Source: Pseudomonadota bacterium (lineage in GTDB: Bacteria > Pseudomonadota > Alphaproteobacteria > Micavibrionales > UBA2020). From it: a stretch of DNA of 64,000 nucleotides. Positions 1-8,696 of this stretch are shown in pieces (position 1 is the stretch's first letter; each line of letters opens with the position of its first letter). Made by a program: the position numbers and the translations under genes. The DNA is taken from NCBI GenBank assembly GCA_021849295.1, contig JAJZTA010000011.1, positions 1-64,000 on the forward strand, in the 5' to 3' direction. Below the pieces are notes generated by a model, which was not told where the DNA came from, did no database searches, and worked only from the letters and a program-made list of their open reading frames with translations.

Positions 1-217
<217 letters not shown>

Positions 218-307
218 TCAGTTTCCTTTCAATTTCAATTTGTGTTCTGGAGGGCACCACGGTTGTGCCGAAGGCACAGAGCGGCGCCCCGCCGTGTTTT
301 TCTGTTA

Positions 308-619
308 TTAAGCGGCTTTAGCCTTTTTTTTGCCCTCGACGATGCCGAGGATGTCGGATTCCTTGACGATCAGCAGCTCTTCGCCGTCGATCTTCACTTC
401 GGTGCCCGACCATTTCGAGAAGAGCACATGGTCGCCGACCGAAACGGCCAGCGGCTGGAGCTTGCCGCTTTCGTCGCGGACGCCCGTGCCGACGGCGAGG
501 ATTTCGGCCTCGGCGGGTTTTTCCTTGGCGGTGTCGGGGATGATGATGCCGCCGGCGGTTTTTGCTTCGCTTTCAAGGCGACGCAGCAGCACGCGGTCAT
601 GGAGGGGTTTGAATTTCAT
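308..619 (-). CDS. groES: 10 kDa co-chaperonin GroES
   Basis: The 103-residue protein begins [14 protein letters not shown] and carries the mobile-loop segment [19 protein letters not shown], typical of GroES, at full family length. It caps the GroEL ring during ATP-driven folding in the cytosol. A clear AAGGAG site precedes the ATG. It is first in the groES-groEL operon; its leader contains two CIRCE inverted repeats, so repression by HrcA is expected. hrcA itself is not in this window. Confidence 0.98.
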   Translation of the reverse strand: MKFKPLHDRVLLRRLESEAKTAGGIIIPDTAKEKPAEAEILAVGTGVRDESGKLQPLAVSVGDHVLFSKWSGTEVKIDGEELLIVKESDILGIVEGKKKAKAA

Positions 620-676
620 GGTTTGTTTCTCCTTCTATATAAAAGTTAGACAGGTTGCGGCGGCAGAATCAGGGAA

Positions 677-703
677 TTAGCACTCTCCCGCCTTAAGTGC
701 TAT
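677..703 (-). promoter_or_regulatory. CIRCE operator, proximal copy
   Basis: TTAGCACTC, nine bases, then AAGTGCTAT: the CIRCE layout (TTAGCACTC-N9-GAGTGCTAA) with one arm perfect and two mismatches in the other. It lies about 58 bases upstream of the groES start and directly abuts a -10-like box at 704-709, the usual place for the HrcA repressor to block groE transcription. Confidence 0.88.
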
Positions 704-732
704 TTTGTACGCCCGCCGTGAATATTTTTCAA
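704..732 (-). promoter_or_regulatory. Putative groESL promoter
   Basis: On the minus strand TTGAAA (727-732), a 17-base spacer and TACAAA (704-709) form a plausible housekeeping-sigma promoter. The -10 box touches the proximal CIRCE repeat, so repressor binding would cover the transcription start. The position is inferred from sequence alone. Confidence 0.5.
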
Positions 733-757
733 TAGAATTCAAACAGTTCTGCTGAAA

Positions 758-784
758 TTGGCACTCGCGGCAAAAGAGTGCTAA
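758..784 (-). promoter_or_regulatory. CIRCE operator, distal copy
   Basis: TTGGCACTC, nine bases, then GAGTGCTAA: one mismatch to the CIRCE consensus with the exact N9 spacing. It lies 81 bases upstream (in the groES sense) of the proximal copy. It may serve a second promoter or cooperate with the first operator. Confidence 0.9.
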
Positions 785-899
785 AAGATTGATTTCCAAG
801 TTTTTTACACGTTTTGCGCAATATATGATTAAATAAAGGTAGGGGATTGTTACGAAGTGAAACATATCCCGCCAGATTCATATTAGGGGTTTTAAGAAT

Positions 900-1163
900 A
901 TGGCAAATTTGATACTGCAACTGCAGGACTACCGCTTGACGACTGCCGAGATCCTTTATCACATGCCCGATCACCCGACACTGCTGCAGACCTTTTTGTG
1001 GCAGGAATACGACCGCGCGCCGGAATTCCCCGAGTTGCTGCGGTTTCTCAAGTTCTGGACGCGAGAGATCGACGGCAAGCTGCACTCGGTGCGCGTGGGC
1101 AGCAAAAAGCTGATCACGCCGGAAGATATCTCCTACTGCCAGACGGAATATCTGATCAACTGA
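900..1163 (+). CDS. usg: Usg-family protein
   Basis: An 87-residue protein containing YRLTTAEILYHMPDHP, LLQTFLWQEYD and GKLHSVRVG, which I recognise as the core of the alphaproteobacterial Usg family. Members are small cytosolic proteins; the name comes from their place upstream of trpF in some genomes, and no biochemical role is established. Length is normal for the family. It is divergent from the groES operon and convergent with the DUF3035 lipoprotein gene, whose stop is 3 bases away. Confidence 0.85.
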   Translation: MANLILQLQDYRLTTAEILYHMPDHPTLLQTFLWQEYDRAPEFPELLRFLKFWTREIDGKLHSVRVGSKKLITPEDISYCQTEYLIN

Positions 1164-1165
1164 TT

Positions 1166-1765
1166 TTAAAACAGCTTGTCGAGCGTGTTGGTCTTCTGCC
1201 GGATCGTCGGCGTCATGTCGGCATTGATCGGCTTGCCTTCGGCTTCCACCTTTTTGATGCGCGCGGCCTCGGCTTCCGGATCGATGACGGCCTCGGGAAT
1301 GTCTTTCGGCGTGGGCTTCGTATCCTGCCAGAAAATCAGCTTGTCGGCGACCGGCTGGTTCTTGAGCGCGATATAGCCGTTGTCCTGATCGATGATCTGG
1401 CGGATATCGGGGTTGGCATTGGGAACGCCGAGCTTGTCCATGAACGCCGTCGCGGCGGGGTCGGCCTTCTTTTGCGCCGCGGACGCGTTGCCCGACGACA
1501 TATTTTCGCCCATCAACTCGTCCTTCACCTGCGCGGAAGTGTTGGCGGTCGACTGGGCCGCTGCGGCGCCCGCGCTCTCCGGCGGACGCAACGCGTAATC
1601 CGGCGGCAACGTCAGCGGCGCGCGCGTCACCACGTCGAACGCGTTGGGTGAATTGCGGCCAACGCCCATTTCCTGCTTGACGCCGGAACAGGCGGAAAGC
1701 GCCAGCATGCCGAGCAGCAGAACGCCTGCTGTCATCAGGTTTTTTTTGACTTCGTTTCTTTTCAT
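1166..1765 (-). CDS. DUF3035 / BamF-like outer membrane lipoprotein
   Basis: A 199-residue protein with a basic N terminus, a hydrophobic segment and the lipobox LALSAC (acylated Cys26). It then carries the motif FDVVTRAPLTLPPDY near residues 43-57. DUF3035 lipoproteins in alphaproteobacteria have been proposed as BamF, a beta-barrel assembly accessory subunit that shares this short segment with BamC. The C-terminal half is charged and low in complexity. The ATG at 1763-1765 has a GGAGGG site and overlaps the lspA stop (ATGA), so the lipoprotein is coupled to the peptidase that processes lipoproteins. The BamF function is by family only. Confidence 0.75.
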   Translation of the reverse strand: MKRNEVKKNLMTAGVLLLGMLALSACSGVKQEMGVGRNSPNAFDVVTRAPLTLPPDYALRPPESAGAAAAQSTANTSAQVKDELMGENMSSGNASAAQKKADPAATAFMDKLGVPNANPDIRQIIDQDNGYIALKNQPVADKLIFWQDTKPTPKDIPEAVIDPEAEAARIKKVEAEGKPINADMTPTIRQKTNTLDKLF

Positions 1766-2346
1766 GTTGTTCCCTCCGTGCCGCGGCCCCCGAACAGGGA
1801 GTCCAGCATCAAAATTCCCGCACCGATGACGATGCAACTGTCGGCGACGTTAAAAGCCGGCCAGTGATGATGGCCGGCATGAAAATCGAGAAAGTCAACC
1901 ACGGCATCAAAGCGTATGCGGTCTATCACGTTGCCGAGCGCGCCACCGATCATCAGACTGACGGCCACGGCAACACCAGCCCGCTTGGCGAGCGCGAGCC
2001 ACATCAGCAAAAAGGCGGAAACCAGCAGCGCAAGGCCGATCCAGACCAGCGCCATCTTCTCCGTATGGCTGTTGAACATGCCGAAGCTGATGCCCTGATT
2101 CCAGACCATGACGATATTCAGGAAAGGCGCCACCGTCAGATGCTTGAAATGCGGGCGCAGCATGACAAAAATCCCGATCTTCTTCACAGTGACGAGCCAC
2201 TTGCCGAATTTCATCGCCGCAACGCCGTGGGGCCGAAGAACTTTATTCAAAATCAGCCACTTGGTATACTGGTCGACGGCGATGACCCCCAGAACCAGCA
2301 TCATTCCGGGTAAAAAATATGTTCCCCTGCGGGACGGGACGGCCAT
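1762..2346 (-). CDS. lspA: Lipoprotein signal peptidase (signal peptidase II)
   Basis: Inner-membrane aspartyl protease that removes signal peptides from diacylated prolipoproteins. The 194-residue protein has four hydrophobic segments, the VDQYTKW motif near residue 24, and the two catalytic aspartates in GNVIDR (Asp142) and FNVADS (Asp169), spaced 27 apart as in E. coli. It is longer than the usual 160-170 residues because of an insert of about 20 residues after the first membrane helix (about residues 38-65). The start has an AAGGA site; a more upstream ATG exists but lacks one. It follows ribF by 11 bases, the common ribF-lspA pairing. Confidence 0.94.
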   Translation of the reverse strand: MAVPSRRGTYFLPGMMLVLGVIAVDQYTKWLILNKVLRPHGVAAMKFGKWLVTVKKIGIFVMLRPHFKHLTVAPFLNIVMVWNQGISFGMFNSHTEKMALVWIGLALLVSAFLLMWLALAKRAGVAVAVSLMIGGALGNVIDRIRFDAVVDFLDFHAGHHHWPAFNVADSCIVIGAGILMLDSLFGGRGTEGTT

Positions 2347-2357
2347 GATTTTTCCTT

Positions 2358-3296
2358 TTACTGCTCGTTCAGGGATTTCAGCACAGCCTTGGCGCTGATG
2401 CAATCCTCTTTCATTTGTTTGACCAGCGCGTCGATGCCGTCAAACCGCGCTTCGGCGCGCAAATGCCGCACGGGGCGCACGCGCACCGTTTTTCCATAGA
2501 TTTCATCCGTAAAGTCGAAAATGAAGGTTTCGAAGAGCGCCGCTGGCGCTTCGAACATCGGGCGGATGCCGAAACTCGCGGCACCGTCGCGCCACCGCTC
2601 TTCCCCTTCGATCAGCGCCTGCACGGCATAAATGCCGTAAGGGATCTGCACGTAATCCGGAACGCGCTGATTGATGGTCGGAAAGCCGAGCGTGCGCCCG
2701 CGCTTGTCGCCATGTTCGACAGCCGCTTCGATCTGCCACGGCCAGCCAAGCATCTCCTCGGCCAGCTCGAACTTCGCCTCTTTCAAAAAGCCGCGCACGG
2801 CGGAGGACGAATAAACCTGATGTTGCGGCGAGAGAACCGGAGCGACCGCCGTAAAACCGAAAGCATCACTGGCGGCGAGCGTCTCAGTGTTGCCGGAGCG
2901 CGCCTTGCCGAACATGAAATTCTCGCCCGTCACGACGTGTTTTGCACGCAAATCCCGCGCCAGTATGTCGTCGATGAACGCGGCGGCCGCCATGTCCGCC
3001 AGGGCGCGGTCGAACGTCAGCTCGAAAATATGCTCCACGCCGGCCTCGAACAGCAGCCTTTGCTTCATCGGCGGCAGGGTCAGACGGAACGGAGGCGCGT
3101 CGGGCTGGAAGAATCGCCGCGGATGCGGCTCGAAGGTGACGACGCCGAGCGGCGCGTTCTTTTCCTTCGCGATTTTGGCGGCTTCGGCGATCAGCGCAAG
3201 GTGCCCCTTGTGCACGCCGTCGAAATTGCCGAGCGCCAGCACACAACCTTGCGCCGCGGACGGAATATTCTTGCTGTCACGATAAACTGTCGCCAT
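2358..3296 (-). CDS. ribF: Bifunctional riboflavin kinase / FAD synthetase
   Basis: Converts riboflavin to FMN and FMN to FAD. The 312-residue protein has the nucleotidyltransferase signature GNFDGVHKGH at residues 23-32, FEPHPRRFF further on, and a C-terminal flavokinase domain with GRTLGFPTIN near residue 190. Length fits the family. It heads a ribF-lspA-lipoprotein operon and lies 16 bases downstream of hemA on the same strand, so co-transcription with hemA is possible. Confidence 0.96.
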   Translation of the reverse strand: MATVYRDSKNIPSAAQGCVLALGNFDGVHKGHLALIAEAAKIAKEKNAPLGVVTFEPHPRRFFQPDAPPFRLTLPPMKQRLLFEAGVEHIFELTFDRALADMAAAAFIDDILARDLRAKHVVTGENFMFGKARSGNTETLAASDAFGFTAVAPVLSPQHQVYSSSAVRGFLKEAKFELAEEMLGWPWQIEAAVEHGDKRGRTLGFPTINQRVPDYVQIPYGIYAVQALIEGEERWRDGAASFGIRPMFEAPAALFETFIFDFTDEIYGKTVRVRPVRHLRAEARFDGIDALVKQMKEDCISAKAVLKSLNEQ

Positions 3297-3312
3297 GCAG
3301 AGCGGTTTTAAA

Positions 3313-4617
3313 TCAGGCGGCGATGCGCGTGAGGCTTAAATTCTCCCACACTTCGCACAGCGCGTCGACCAGAGCGTTCATGTCTTCGTCGGTATGGAAC
3401 GGCGACGGCGTGAGACGCAGGCGCTCGGTGCCGCGCGGCACCGTCGGATAGTTGATCGGCTGCACGTAGATATTGTGATAGAGCATCAAGTCGTCGGACG
3501 CGGCCTTGCACAAACGCGCGTCGCCGACCAGCAGCGGCACGATGTGGCTCACCGACGGCATGACCGGCAAACCGTTGTCCGCCAGCAGCTTTTTCAGCGT
3601 CGCGGCGCGCTCCTGATGCTGTTCGCGCTCGACCTGCGAGGTCTTGAGGTGGCGCACGGAAGCAACCGCGCCTGCCAGCAGCCCCGGCGGCAGCGACGTG
3701 GTGAAGATAAAGCCCGAGGCGTAGGAACGCACGACGTCGATGATCGCCTTGCTGCTGGCGATATAGCCACCCATGCAGCCGAACGCCTTGCCGAGCGTGC
3801 CTTCGATCACGTCGACGCGGTGCATCTGACCGTCGCGCTCGGCGACGCCCGCGCCGCGCGGGCCGTACATGCCGACCGCGTGCACTTCGTCGAGATAGGT
3901 GAGCGCGCCGTATTCCTCGGCGAGATCGCAGATTTCCTTGATCGGCGCGATGTCGCCGTCCATCGAGTAGACGGATTCAAAGGCGATGATCTTCGGGCGG
4001 CAGCGCTCGACGGCGTTGAGCAGCGACTCGAGATGTTCGAGATCGTTATGGCGGAAGATGTATTTCTCGCAGCCCGACCCGCGGATGCCCGCGATCATCG
4101 AGGCGTGATTTTTCTCGTCGGAAAAGACGACGCAGTCCGGCAGCAGCTTCGCCAGCGTGCTCAAAGAAGCTTCGTTGGAAATGTACCCCGAAGTGAAAAC
4201 CAGCGCTTCCGGCTTGCCGTGCAGATCGGCGAGTTCCTTCTCCAGCTCGACGTGATAGCGCGTCGTGCCCGAGATGTTGCGCGTGCCGCCCGCGCCCGTG
4301 CCGGAAGCCTGCACGGCGTCGCAGGTCGCCTTGATCACGTCGGGATGCTGGCCCATGCCGAGATAGTCGTTGCTGCACCAAATGGTGATCTCGCGAGCAT
4401 GGCCGGCGGCGTCGCGAAAGGTCGCCTTGGGAAAACGGCCGACATGGCGCTCGAGATCGGCAAAGACGCGGTAGCGACCTTCCTTGTGCAGGTCGGAGAG
4501 GCGCTTTTCGAAGAACGTCTCGTAAAAGCTCATGGCGGTGTTTTTACCGGCCTTTTTCATGATGTTTTTTCTGGGCTTTTTTTGGCTGAAATCGGCCTTT
4601 TGGGTAATGGAGCGCAT
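3313..4617 (-). CDS. hemA: 5-aminolevulinate synthase
   Basis: PLP enzyme condensing glycine and succinyl-CoA to 5-aminolevulinate, the first step of tetrapyrrole synthesis by the C4 route typical of alphaproteobacteria. Visible motifs are [39 protein letters not shown] and the PLP lysine in EGTLGKAFG (Lys277). The most upstream ATG (4615-4617) has an AGGTGG site and adds about 28 lysine-rich residues; homologues usually begin near [12 protein letters not shown], so a start at 4533 is the alternative. The 229-base gap to the divergent ribokinase gene should hold both promoters. Confidence 0.97.
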   Translation of the reverse strand: MRSITQKADFSQKKPRKNIMKKAGKNTAMSFYETFFEKRLSDLHKEGRYRVFADLERHVGRFPKATFRDAAGHAREITIWCSNDYLGMGQHPDVIKATCDAVQASGTGAGGTRNISGTTRYHVELEKELADLHGKPEALVFTSGYISNEASLSTLAKLLPDCVVFSDEKNHASMIAGIRGSGCEKYIFRHNDLEHLESLLNAVERCRPKIIAFESVYSMDGDIAPIKEICDLAEEYGALTYLDEVHAVGMYGPRGAGVAERDGQMHRVDVIEGTLGKAFGCMGGYIASSKAIIDVVRSYASGFIFTTSLPPGLLAGAVASVRHLKTSQVEREQHQERAATLKKLLADNGLPVMPSVSHIVPLLVGDARLCKAASDDLMLYHNIYVQPINYPTVPRGTERLRLTPSPFHTDEDMNALVDALCEVWENLSLTRIAA

Positions 4618-4846
4618 CGTTTACCACCTGGGATTGTGTATAATTGTCGTGCGGAAGGCACATGGTTTCTTACGGCTTTATGTTTACGCCTCATCGGCGT
4701 GGATAGCAATATAAGAGCAAAATTAAAATTTTAACATAAAAAATATAAGCGGGTTTTGGTCCGCATTCTCCCGCCCTATCTGCGGTATGGCCTTTTACGC
4801 CGACTGCCTTTAAGCTTATGATATATTTCAGGGGGTTTTGCAGCGC

Positions 4847-5782
4847 ATGATCATTGTTTTCGGGTCTTTGAACATCAACACGGTCATGCCGGTGGAGCAT
4901 TTTCCCAAGCCGGGCGAGACCGTCGCCTGCACCTCCGACTACCTAAGCCACCCCGGCGGCAAGGGCGCCAATCAGGCCGTCGCCGCCGCGCGCGCGGGCG
5001 CGAAGGTGGCGGTGGTCGGCAAGATCGGCGACGATTCCTTCGGCCGGCGTTGTGTCAACAACCTCAAGAACCAGAGCATCTGGGCGTCGGGCATCGGCAT
5101 GTCGGAGAGGCCGACCGGCCACTCGACCGTCGCCGTCGACGCGAGCGGCACGAACATGTCGATTGTCGCGCCCGGCGCGAACCTCGAGGCCACGGCGGAT
5201 CAGGTGCCGGACGAAATCCTGATTCCGCGCAACATCCTCCTCACGCAGCTTGAAGTACCGCCGCAGGAAACCTTCTCGGTGCTCGCCCGCGCGCGCAAGC
5301 TCAAGACACCGACGATCCTCGACGCCTCGCCCGCCACCAAAATGACGAAAGAAGGACTCGCCAACGTCGATTATCTGATCGTCAACGAAATCGAGGCGCA
5401 TCAACTTGCACATAAGCTCAACATCACCGAGACGGACCCGCGCCTCATCGCCAAGGCCATCACCCACATGGGCGGCCCGCACATGGCCTGCATCATCACG
5501 CTGGAATCGAAAGGCTCGGTCGCGGTCAAGGACGACAACATCTATGTCGTGCGCACGCTGCCCGTCGACGCGGTGGACACCACCGGCGCGGGCGACACCT
5601 TCTGCGGCATTTTCGCGGCGCGGCTGCAGCTCGGGCACGACTGGCTCAAAGCCATGCACTATGCGGGCGTCGGCGCCGCGCTGTCCTGCCTCGCGCTCGG
5701 CGCGCAGGAAAGCATGCCCTTTATAGAAGACATCGAAGAACATATCCACCAAGTCGAGCCGCCGCGCAGGCTGTCCGCTTAG
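4847..5782 (+). CDS. rbsK: PfkB-family carbohydrate kinase, probably ribokinase
   Basis: A 311-residue PfkB kinase. GGKGANQAVAAARAG near residue 37 is the sugar-binding signature and DTTGAGDTFCG near residue 245 contains the catalytic aspartate and anion hole. The overall pattern matches ribokinase (ribose to ribose 5-phosphate) better than fructokinase or adenosine kinase. No ribose transporter lies nearby, so the substrate is not certain. The ATG at 4847 sits 11 bases after an AGGGGG site; a TTG at 4838 is too close to it. The stop overlaps the convergent FkbM gene's stop (TTAG, 5779-5782). Confidence 0.83.
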   Translation: MIIVFGSLNINTVMPVEHFPKPGETVACTSDYLSHPGGKGANQAVAAARAGAKVAVVGKIGDDSFGRRCVNNLKNQSIWASGIGMSERPTGHSTVAVDASGTNMSIVAPGANLEATADQVPDEILIPRNILLTQLEVPPQETFSVLARARKLKTPTILDASPATKMTKEGLANVDYLIVNEIEAHQLAHKLNITETDPRLIAKAITHMGGPHMACIITLESKGSVAVKDDNIYVVRTLPVDAVDTTGAGDTFCGIFAARLQLGHDWLKAMHYAGVGAALSCLALGAQESMPFIEDIEEHIHQVEPPRRLSA

Positions 5783-6612
5783 GCGTTTTTGGATTTCACC
5801 CACACCTGGTTCATATGCGTGGCCTTTTCGAGCGCGTAGCCCTTGTCTTTGAGCAGCGCGGGCAGATCGACCTTCCACGCCGCGGGCGAATTTTCGAGGA
5901 TGATGAGTTTGGGATGCATCTCTTCGGGCGCATCGGCGAAGAACGGCGCAAGCGCCTTGTCTTCCGCGCCCTCGATGTCGATTTTGAGCGCGTCGATTTT
6001 TTCCAGCCCGTATCTTTCGGCCAGCGCCAAAAGCTTGTGGCATTCGACGGTGATTTTTTTGCCGCCGCGGTCCTCGACAAGGCTCGAACCGCCGAGGTTG
6101 CTGTCGTCGAGCGTCAGATCGAAGCTGCCCTCCGCGTCCGACACGCCGACGGGCGCGATCACGACGCGGTTTTCAAAGCCGTTGATCGCGACGTTGAATT
6201 TCAGGCGTTGCAGCACGACGGGGTTCGGCTCGACCGCCAGAACTTTTCCGCTGTCGCCGACGTGCGGCGCGGCGGCGAGCGTGTACAGCCCCGCGTTCGC
6301 GCCGATGTCGACGAACACGCCGCCGTCGAACAGCACCTGTTTCACCCTGGCCCGCTCGTAAGGATCGTAGAACTGCGGCATGAACAAAAACTTGCGCTCG
6401 GAAACATTGTCCTGCGTATAGAGGCGGTATTTCAGTCCTTCCACCGTCGCATCGACGATGGCGGGACCGTTCGACAGCACGGCCTTGCGCAGGATCAGCG
6501 CGGCGCGACGGCCGAGCCAGCCGGTTGGCAGGGACTGCGCCCAGCCGAGCAGCTGTTTGTCGCGTCCTTCCAGCGCGTAAGCGCCGAAAGGCTTTTCAAC
6601 ATCGTTAGCCAT
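5779..6612 (-). CDS. FkbM-family SAM-dependent methyltransferase
   Basis: A 277-residue protein with the SAM-binding motif GVFVDIGANAGLYTL, then VLAVEPNPVVLQRL and IDALKIDIEGAEDKAL, the order seen in FkbM methyltransferases that O-methylate sugars or lipid-linked glycans. The start has a strong GGAGGTAAAA site, and the first 8 bases overlap the end of mltA, so it is translationally coupled to that operon. The acceptor is unknown. An envelope glycan is a guess from the nearby glycan genes. Confidence 0.85.
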   Translation of the reverse strand: MANDVEKPFGAYALEGRDKQLLGWAQSLPTGWLGRRAALILRKAVLSNGPAIVDATVEGLKYRLYTQDNVSERKFLFMPQFYDPYERARVKQVLFDGGVFVDIGANAGLYTLAAAPHVGDSGKVLAVEPNPVVLQRLKFNVAINGFENRVVIAPVGVSDAEGSFDLTLDDSNLGGSSLVEDRGGKKITVECHKLLALAERYGLEKIDALKIDIEGAEDKALAPFFADAPEEMHPKLIILENSPAAWKVDLPALLKDKGYALEKATHMNQVWVKSKNA

Positions 6613-7861
6613 TTTTACCTCCAATGTGCAGGACGCTCTTGATCCAGCCGCCGAACCTCTGCCACAGCGACGGCGTGGCGGGCGGTTTGGGCAGCAGCAT
6701 CCATGCGCGGCCCTTGCTGTCCATCAGGCCGGCGAGATCGGTCGCCTGTTTGCCCGCGCCCCAGAAGAAATCGCCGCGCACCGCGCCGATGATCGCGCCG
6801 CCGGTATCCTGCGCCACCATCAGGCGTTGCAGGTTGTCGCCGCCGGCGGGATTTTGCGCGTCGATCCAGATCGGAATGCCGTAGGGAATCAAGCGGTGGT
6901 CGACAGCAAGGCTGCGGCGCGGTACCAGCGGCACGCCCTCCGCGCCGAGCGGGCCGTCGAGCAGCCCTTTCGCGCCGCGCAGCTTGCGGAAGAAAATGTA
7001 AGACTGGTTGATGTCCATCACCTTCGCCGCCTGTTGCGGGTGGCTTTGCAGCCAGGCGCGGATCGACTGCATCGAGACGTTGCCTTTTTGCAAATAGCCC
7101 TTTTTGAGCATGGCGCGGCCGATCGCCACATAAGGCAGGCCGTTTTGCGCCGCGTAGCCGACGCGCAGAACCCTGCCTTTGGTCATGACGATGCGTCCCG
7201 AACCCTGTATGTGCAAAAAGAACGCGTCGACGGCATTGTTCACCCAGACGATGGTGCGGCTCTTGCCGCGCAGCGCGCCCTTGTCGATCGCCGTGCGGTC
7301 GTAATAGGGCACCAGCGATTTGTCTTTATTGACGCGGCCGACGATATGCTCGCCCCTGAACCTCGGACTGAACGCGCCGAGATCGACGGTGACGAGATTT
7401 TCCGGCCGGCCGTAAATCGGCACGATATATTTGCCGTGGCGGCGATAGGAGCCGTGCAGCGTCGGTTCGTAATAACCGGTGAAGAGGCCTTGCGTGCCCT
7501 GATTGCCCGACATGACGTAAGGCACGAAATGCGCTTCGAAAAATTTCCGCGCGGCAAGCGCATCTTTCGGCGGCGCGGCGGCAAGCTCCGTGCAGATGTC
7601 CTGCCACGCCTTGTAGGTTCCCTTTTTCCCGCCGACGTCGAACGCCGCGGCGGGCGCGGCCAGCATCATCTCCCTGCAAGAGCGCCGCAACGCGACGAGG
7701 GCCTTGCTCTGGTCGTCGCCCCGCCAGCCCGGCAGGTCGTTAAAGGTCGTCTTGTGCAGCCCGAGATGCTCGGCGGGCTTCAGCCACGCCGTCAGCGTCG
7801 CGCAGCCGGACAGAAGGCAACAGCCGGCCGCAAACACCATCAAAAAAGGGCGAAAGCGCAT
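6605..7861 (-). CDS. mltA: Membrane-bound lytic murein transglycosylase A
   Basis: Cleaves peptidoglycan glycan strands to 1,6-anhydromuropeptides at the outer membrane. The 418-residue lipoprotein has a signal peptide with lipobox LLSGC (Cys20), the MltA domain (TQGLFTGYYEPTLHGS, HIQGSGRI, YVAIGRAM) and the C-terminal 3D domain (AQDTGGAIIGAVRGDFFWG) with its conserved aspartates. Its ATG overlaps the TIM44-like gene's stop as TAATG. The TIM44-mltA pair is conserved in alphaproteobacteria. Confidence 0.94.
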   Translation of the reverse strand: MRFRPFLMVFAAGCCLLSGCATLTAWLKPAEHLGLHKTTFNDLPGWRGDDQSKALVALRRSCREMMLAAPAAAFDVGGKKGTYKAWQDICTELAAAPPKDALAARKFFEAHFVPYVMSGNQGTQGLFTGYYEPTLHGSYRRHGKYIVPIYGRPENLVTVDLGAFSPRFRGEHIVGRVNKDKSLVPYYDRTAIDKGALRGKSRTIVWVNNAVDAFFLHIQGSGRIVMTKGRVLRVGYAAQNGLPYVAIGRAMLKKGYLQKGNVSMQSIRAWLQSHPQQAAKVMDINQSYIFFRKLRGAKGLLDGPLGAEGVPLVPRRSLAVDHRLIPYGIPIWIDAQNPAGGDNLQRLMVAQDTGGAIIGAVRGDFFWGAGKQATDLAGLMDSKGRAWMLLPKPPATPSLWQRFGGWIKSVLHIGGKNG

Positions 7862-8574
7862 TATTTTTCCGTCGTCCGCGTCTCGATGAGAATCCAGTTG
7901 GGATCGTTCGACCGCGTGTCGCGCGTGAAGGTCCAGATGTCGGTGACTTCTACTTCCGCGGCGGCGGGATCGGTCAGCGAGGTCTGCGCGACGTGATATT
8001 CCACGGTGACGTAGGCCATCGTGCCGCCGAGGTGCGCCTCGGTGATGCGCGCAGACTTGATATTGCGCACGGCGGGCGCGCTTGCGGACGGCGCGGCGGA
8101 TTCGCGCGCCGCGATGCCGCGGTCGAAGTCGGCGTAGAGTTTCGGACTCAAAAGCGGCTTCAGCGCAGCGCGGTCGCCCTTGGCGTAGGAATCCACGATC
8201 AGGCCGAAGGCATATTCCGCGCCCGCCATGAAATGCTCGGCATCGAAATTGCGGTCGACGGCGGCGATCTCCTCCAGCCCCGCCGTCACCTGCCCGTCGG
8301 CGTTGGCGGCGGCGTCGATCAGCTCCGCGCCGGCGGATTTCTTCGCGGGGATTTTCGTCAGCCCTTCCCCGATGGCATTGGCGCACACCGGCGCCGCGCG
8401 CGCCGCATCCGCCGTCTTGGCCTTTTGCTTGGCAAACGGATCGTTGGGTTGCTGCTGGCCGTCGAAGGGATTGGGGCGCTGATCCTCGTCGCCGTTACGC
8501 GTACCGAGCACGCTGTTCAGGCGGTAGATCAGGATGGCCGCAATCACGGCGAAAATCAGGATGTCGACAGACAT
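7861..8574 (-). CDS. TIM44-like domain protein
   Basis: A 237-residue protein with one N-terminal membrane helix (SVDILIFAVIAAILIYRL) and a C-terminal TIM44-like fold, with AEYAFGLIVDSYAKGDRAAL and DIWTFTRDTRSNDPNWIL. Bacterial relatives (TimA) are thought to be ancestral to mitochondrial Tim44, and the domain also occurs in MRPL45; a role in inner-membrane protein handling is suspected but unproven. A proline- and glutamine-rich linker joins the helix to the domain. It is first in the TIM44-mltA-FkbM operon. Confidence 0.88.
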   Translation of the reverse strand: MSVDILIFAVIAAILIYRLNSVLGTRNGDEDQRPNPFDGQQQPNDPFAKQKAKTADAARAAPVCANAIGEGLTKIPAKKSAGAELIDAAANADGQVTAGLEEIAAVDRNFDAEHFMAGAEYAFGLIVDSYAKGDRAALKPLLSPKLYADFDRGIAARESAAPSASAPAVRNIKSARITEAHLGGTMAYVTVEYHVAQTSLTDPAAAEVEVTDIWTFTRDTRSNDPNWILIETRTTEK

Positions 8575-8696
8575 GTCTAAACCTCCGGTTGCCGGGGAAT
8601 TCCCCTCGGGCGGGCCGCTTGTCGCAAAACAGGCGCCCGCACCGTCAATAAGCGTTTATACGCCAGATTGCACCACGGGTTCAACAGTCCAAAATA

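Noticed and set aside
3394-4734. Plus-strand frame of 446 residues opposite hemA
   Set aside because: Shadow of hemA; no motif and no ribosome site.
7862-8386. N-terminal extension of the mltA frame through the TIM44-like gene
   Set aside because: Arg-rich nonsense in the wrong frame of the TIM44-like gene; the lipobox start at 7861 is clear.
8575-8696. Possible tRNA fragment near GGTTCAA in the gap between the TIM44-like and GH13 genes
   Set aside because: No acceptor stem or anticodon arm could be drawn around it.
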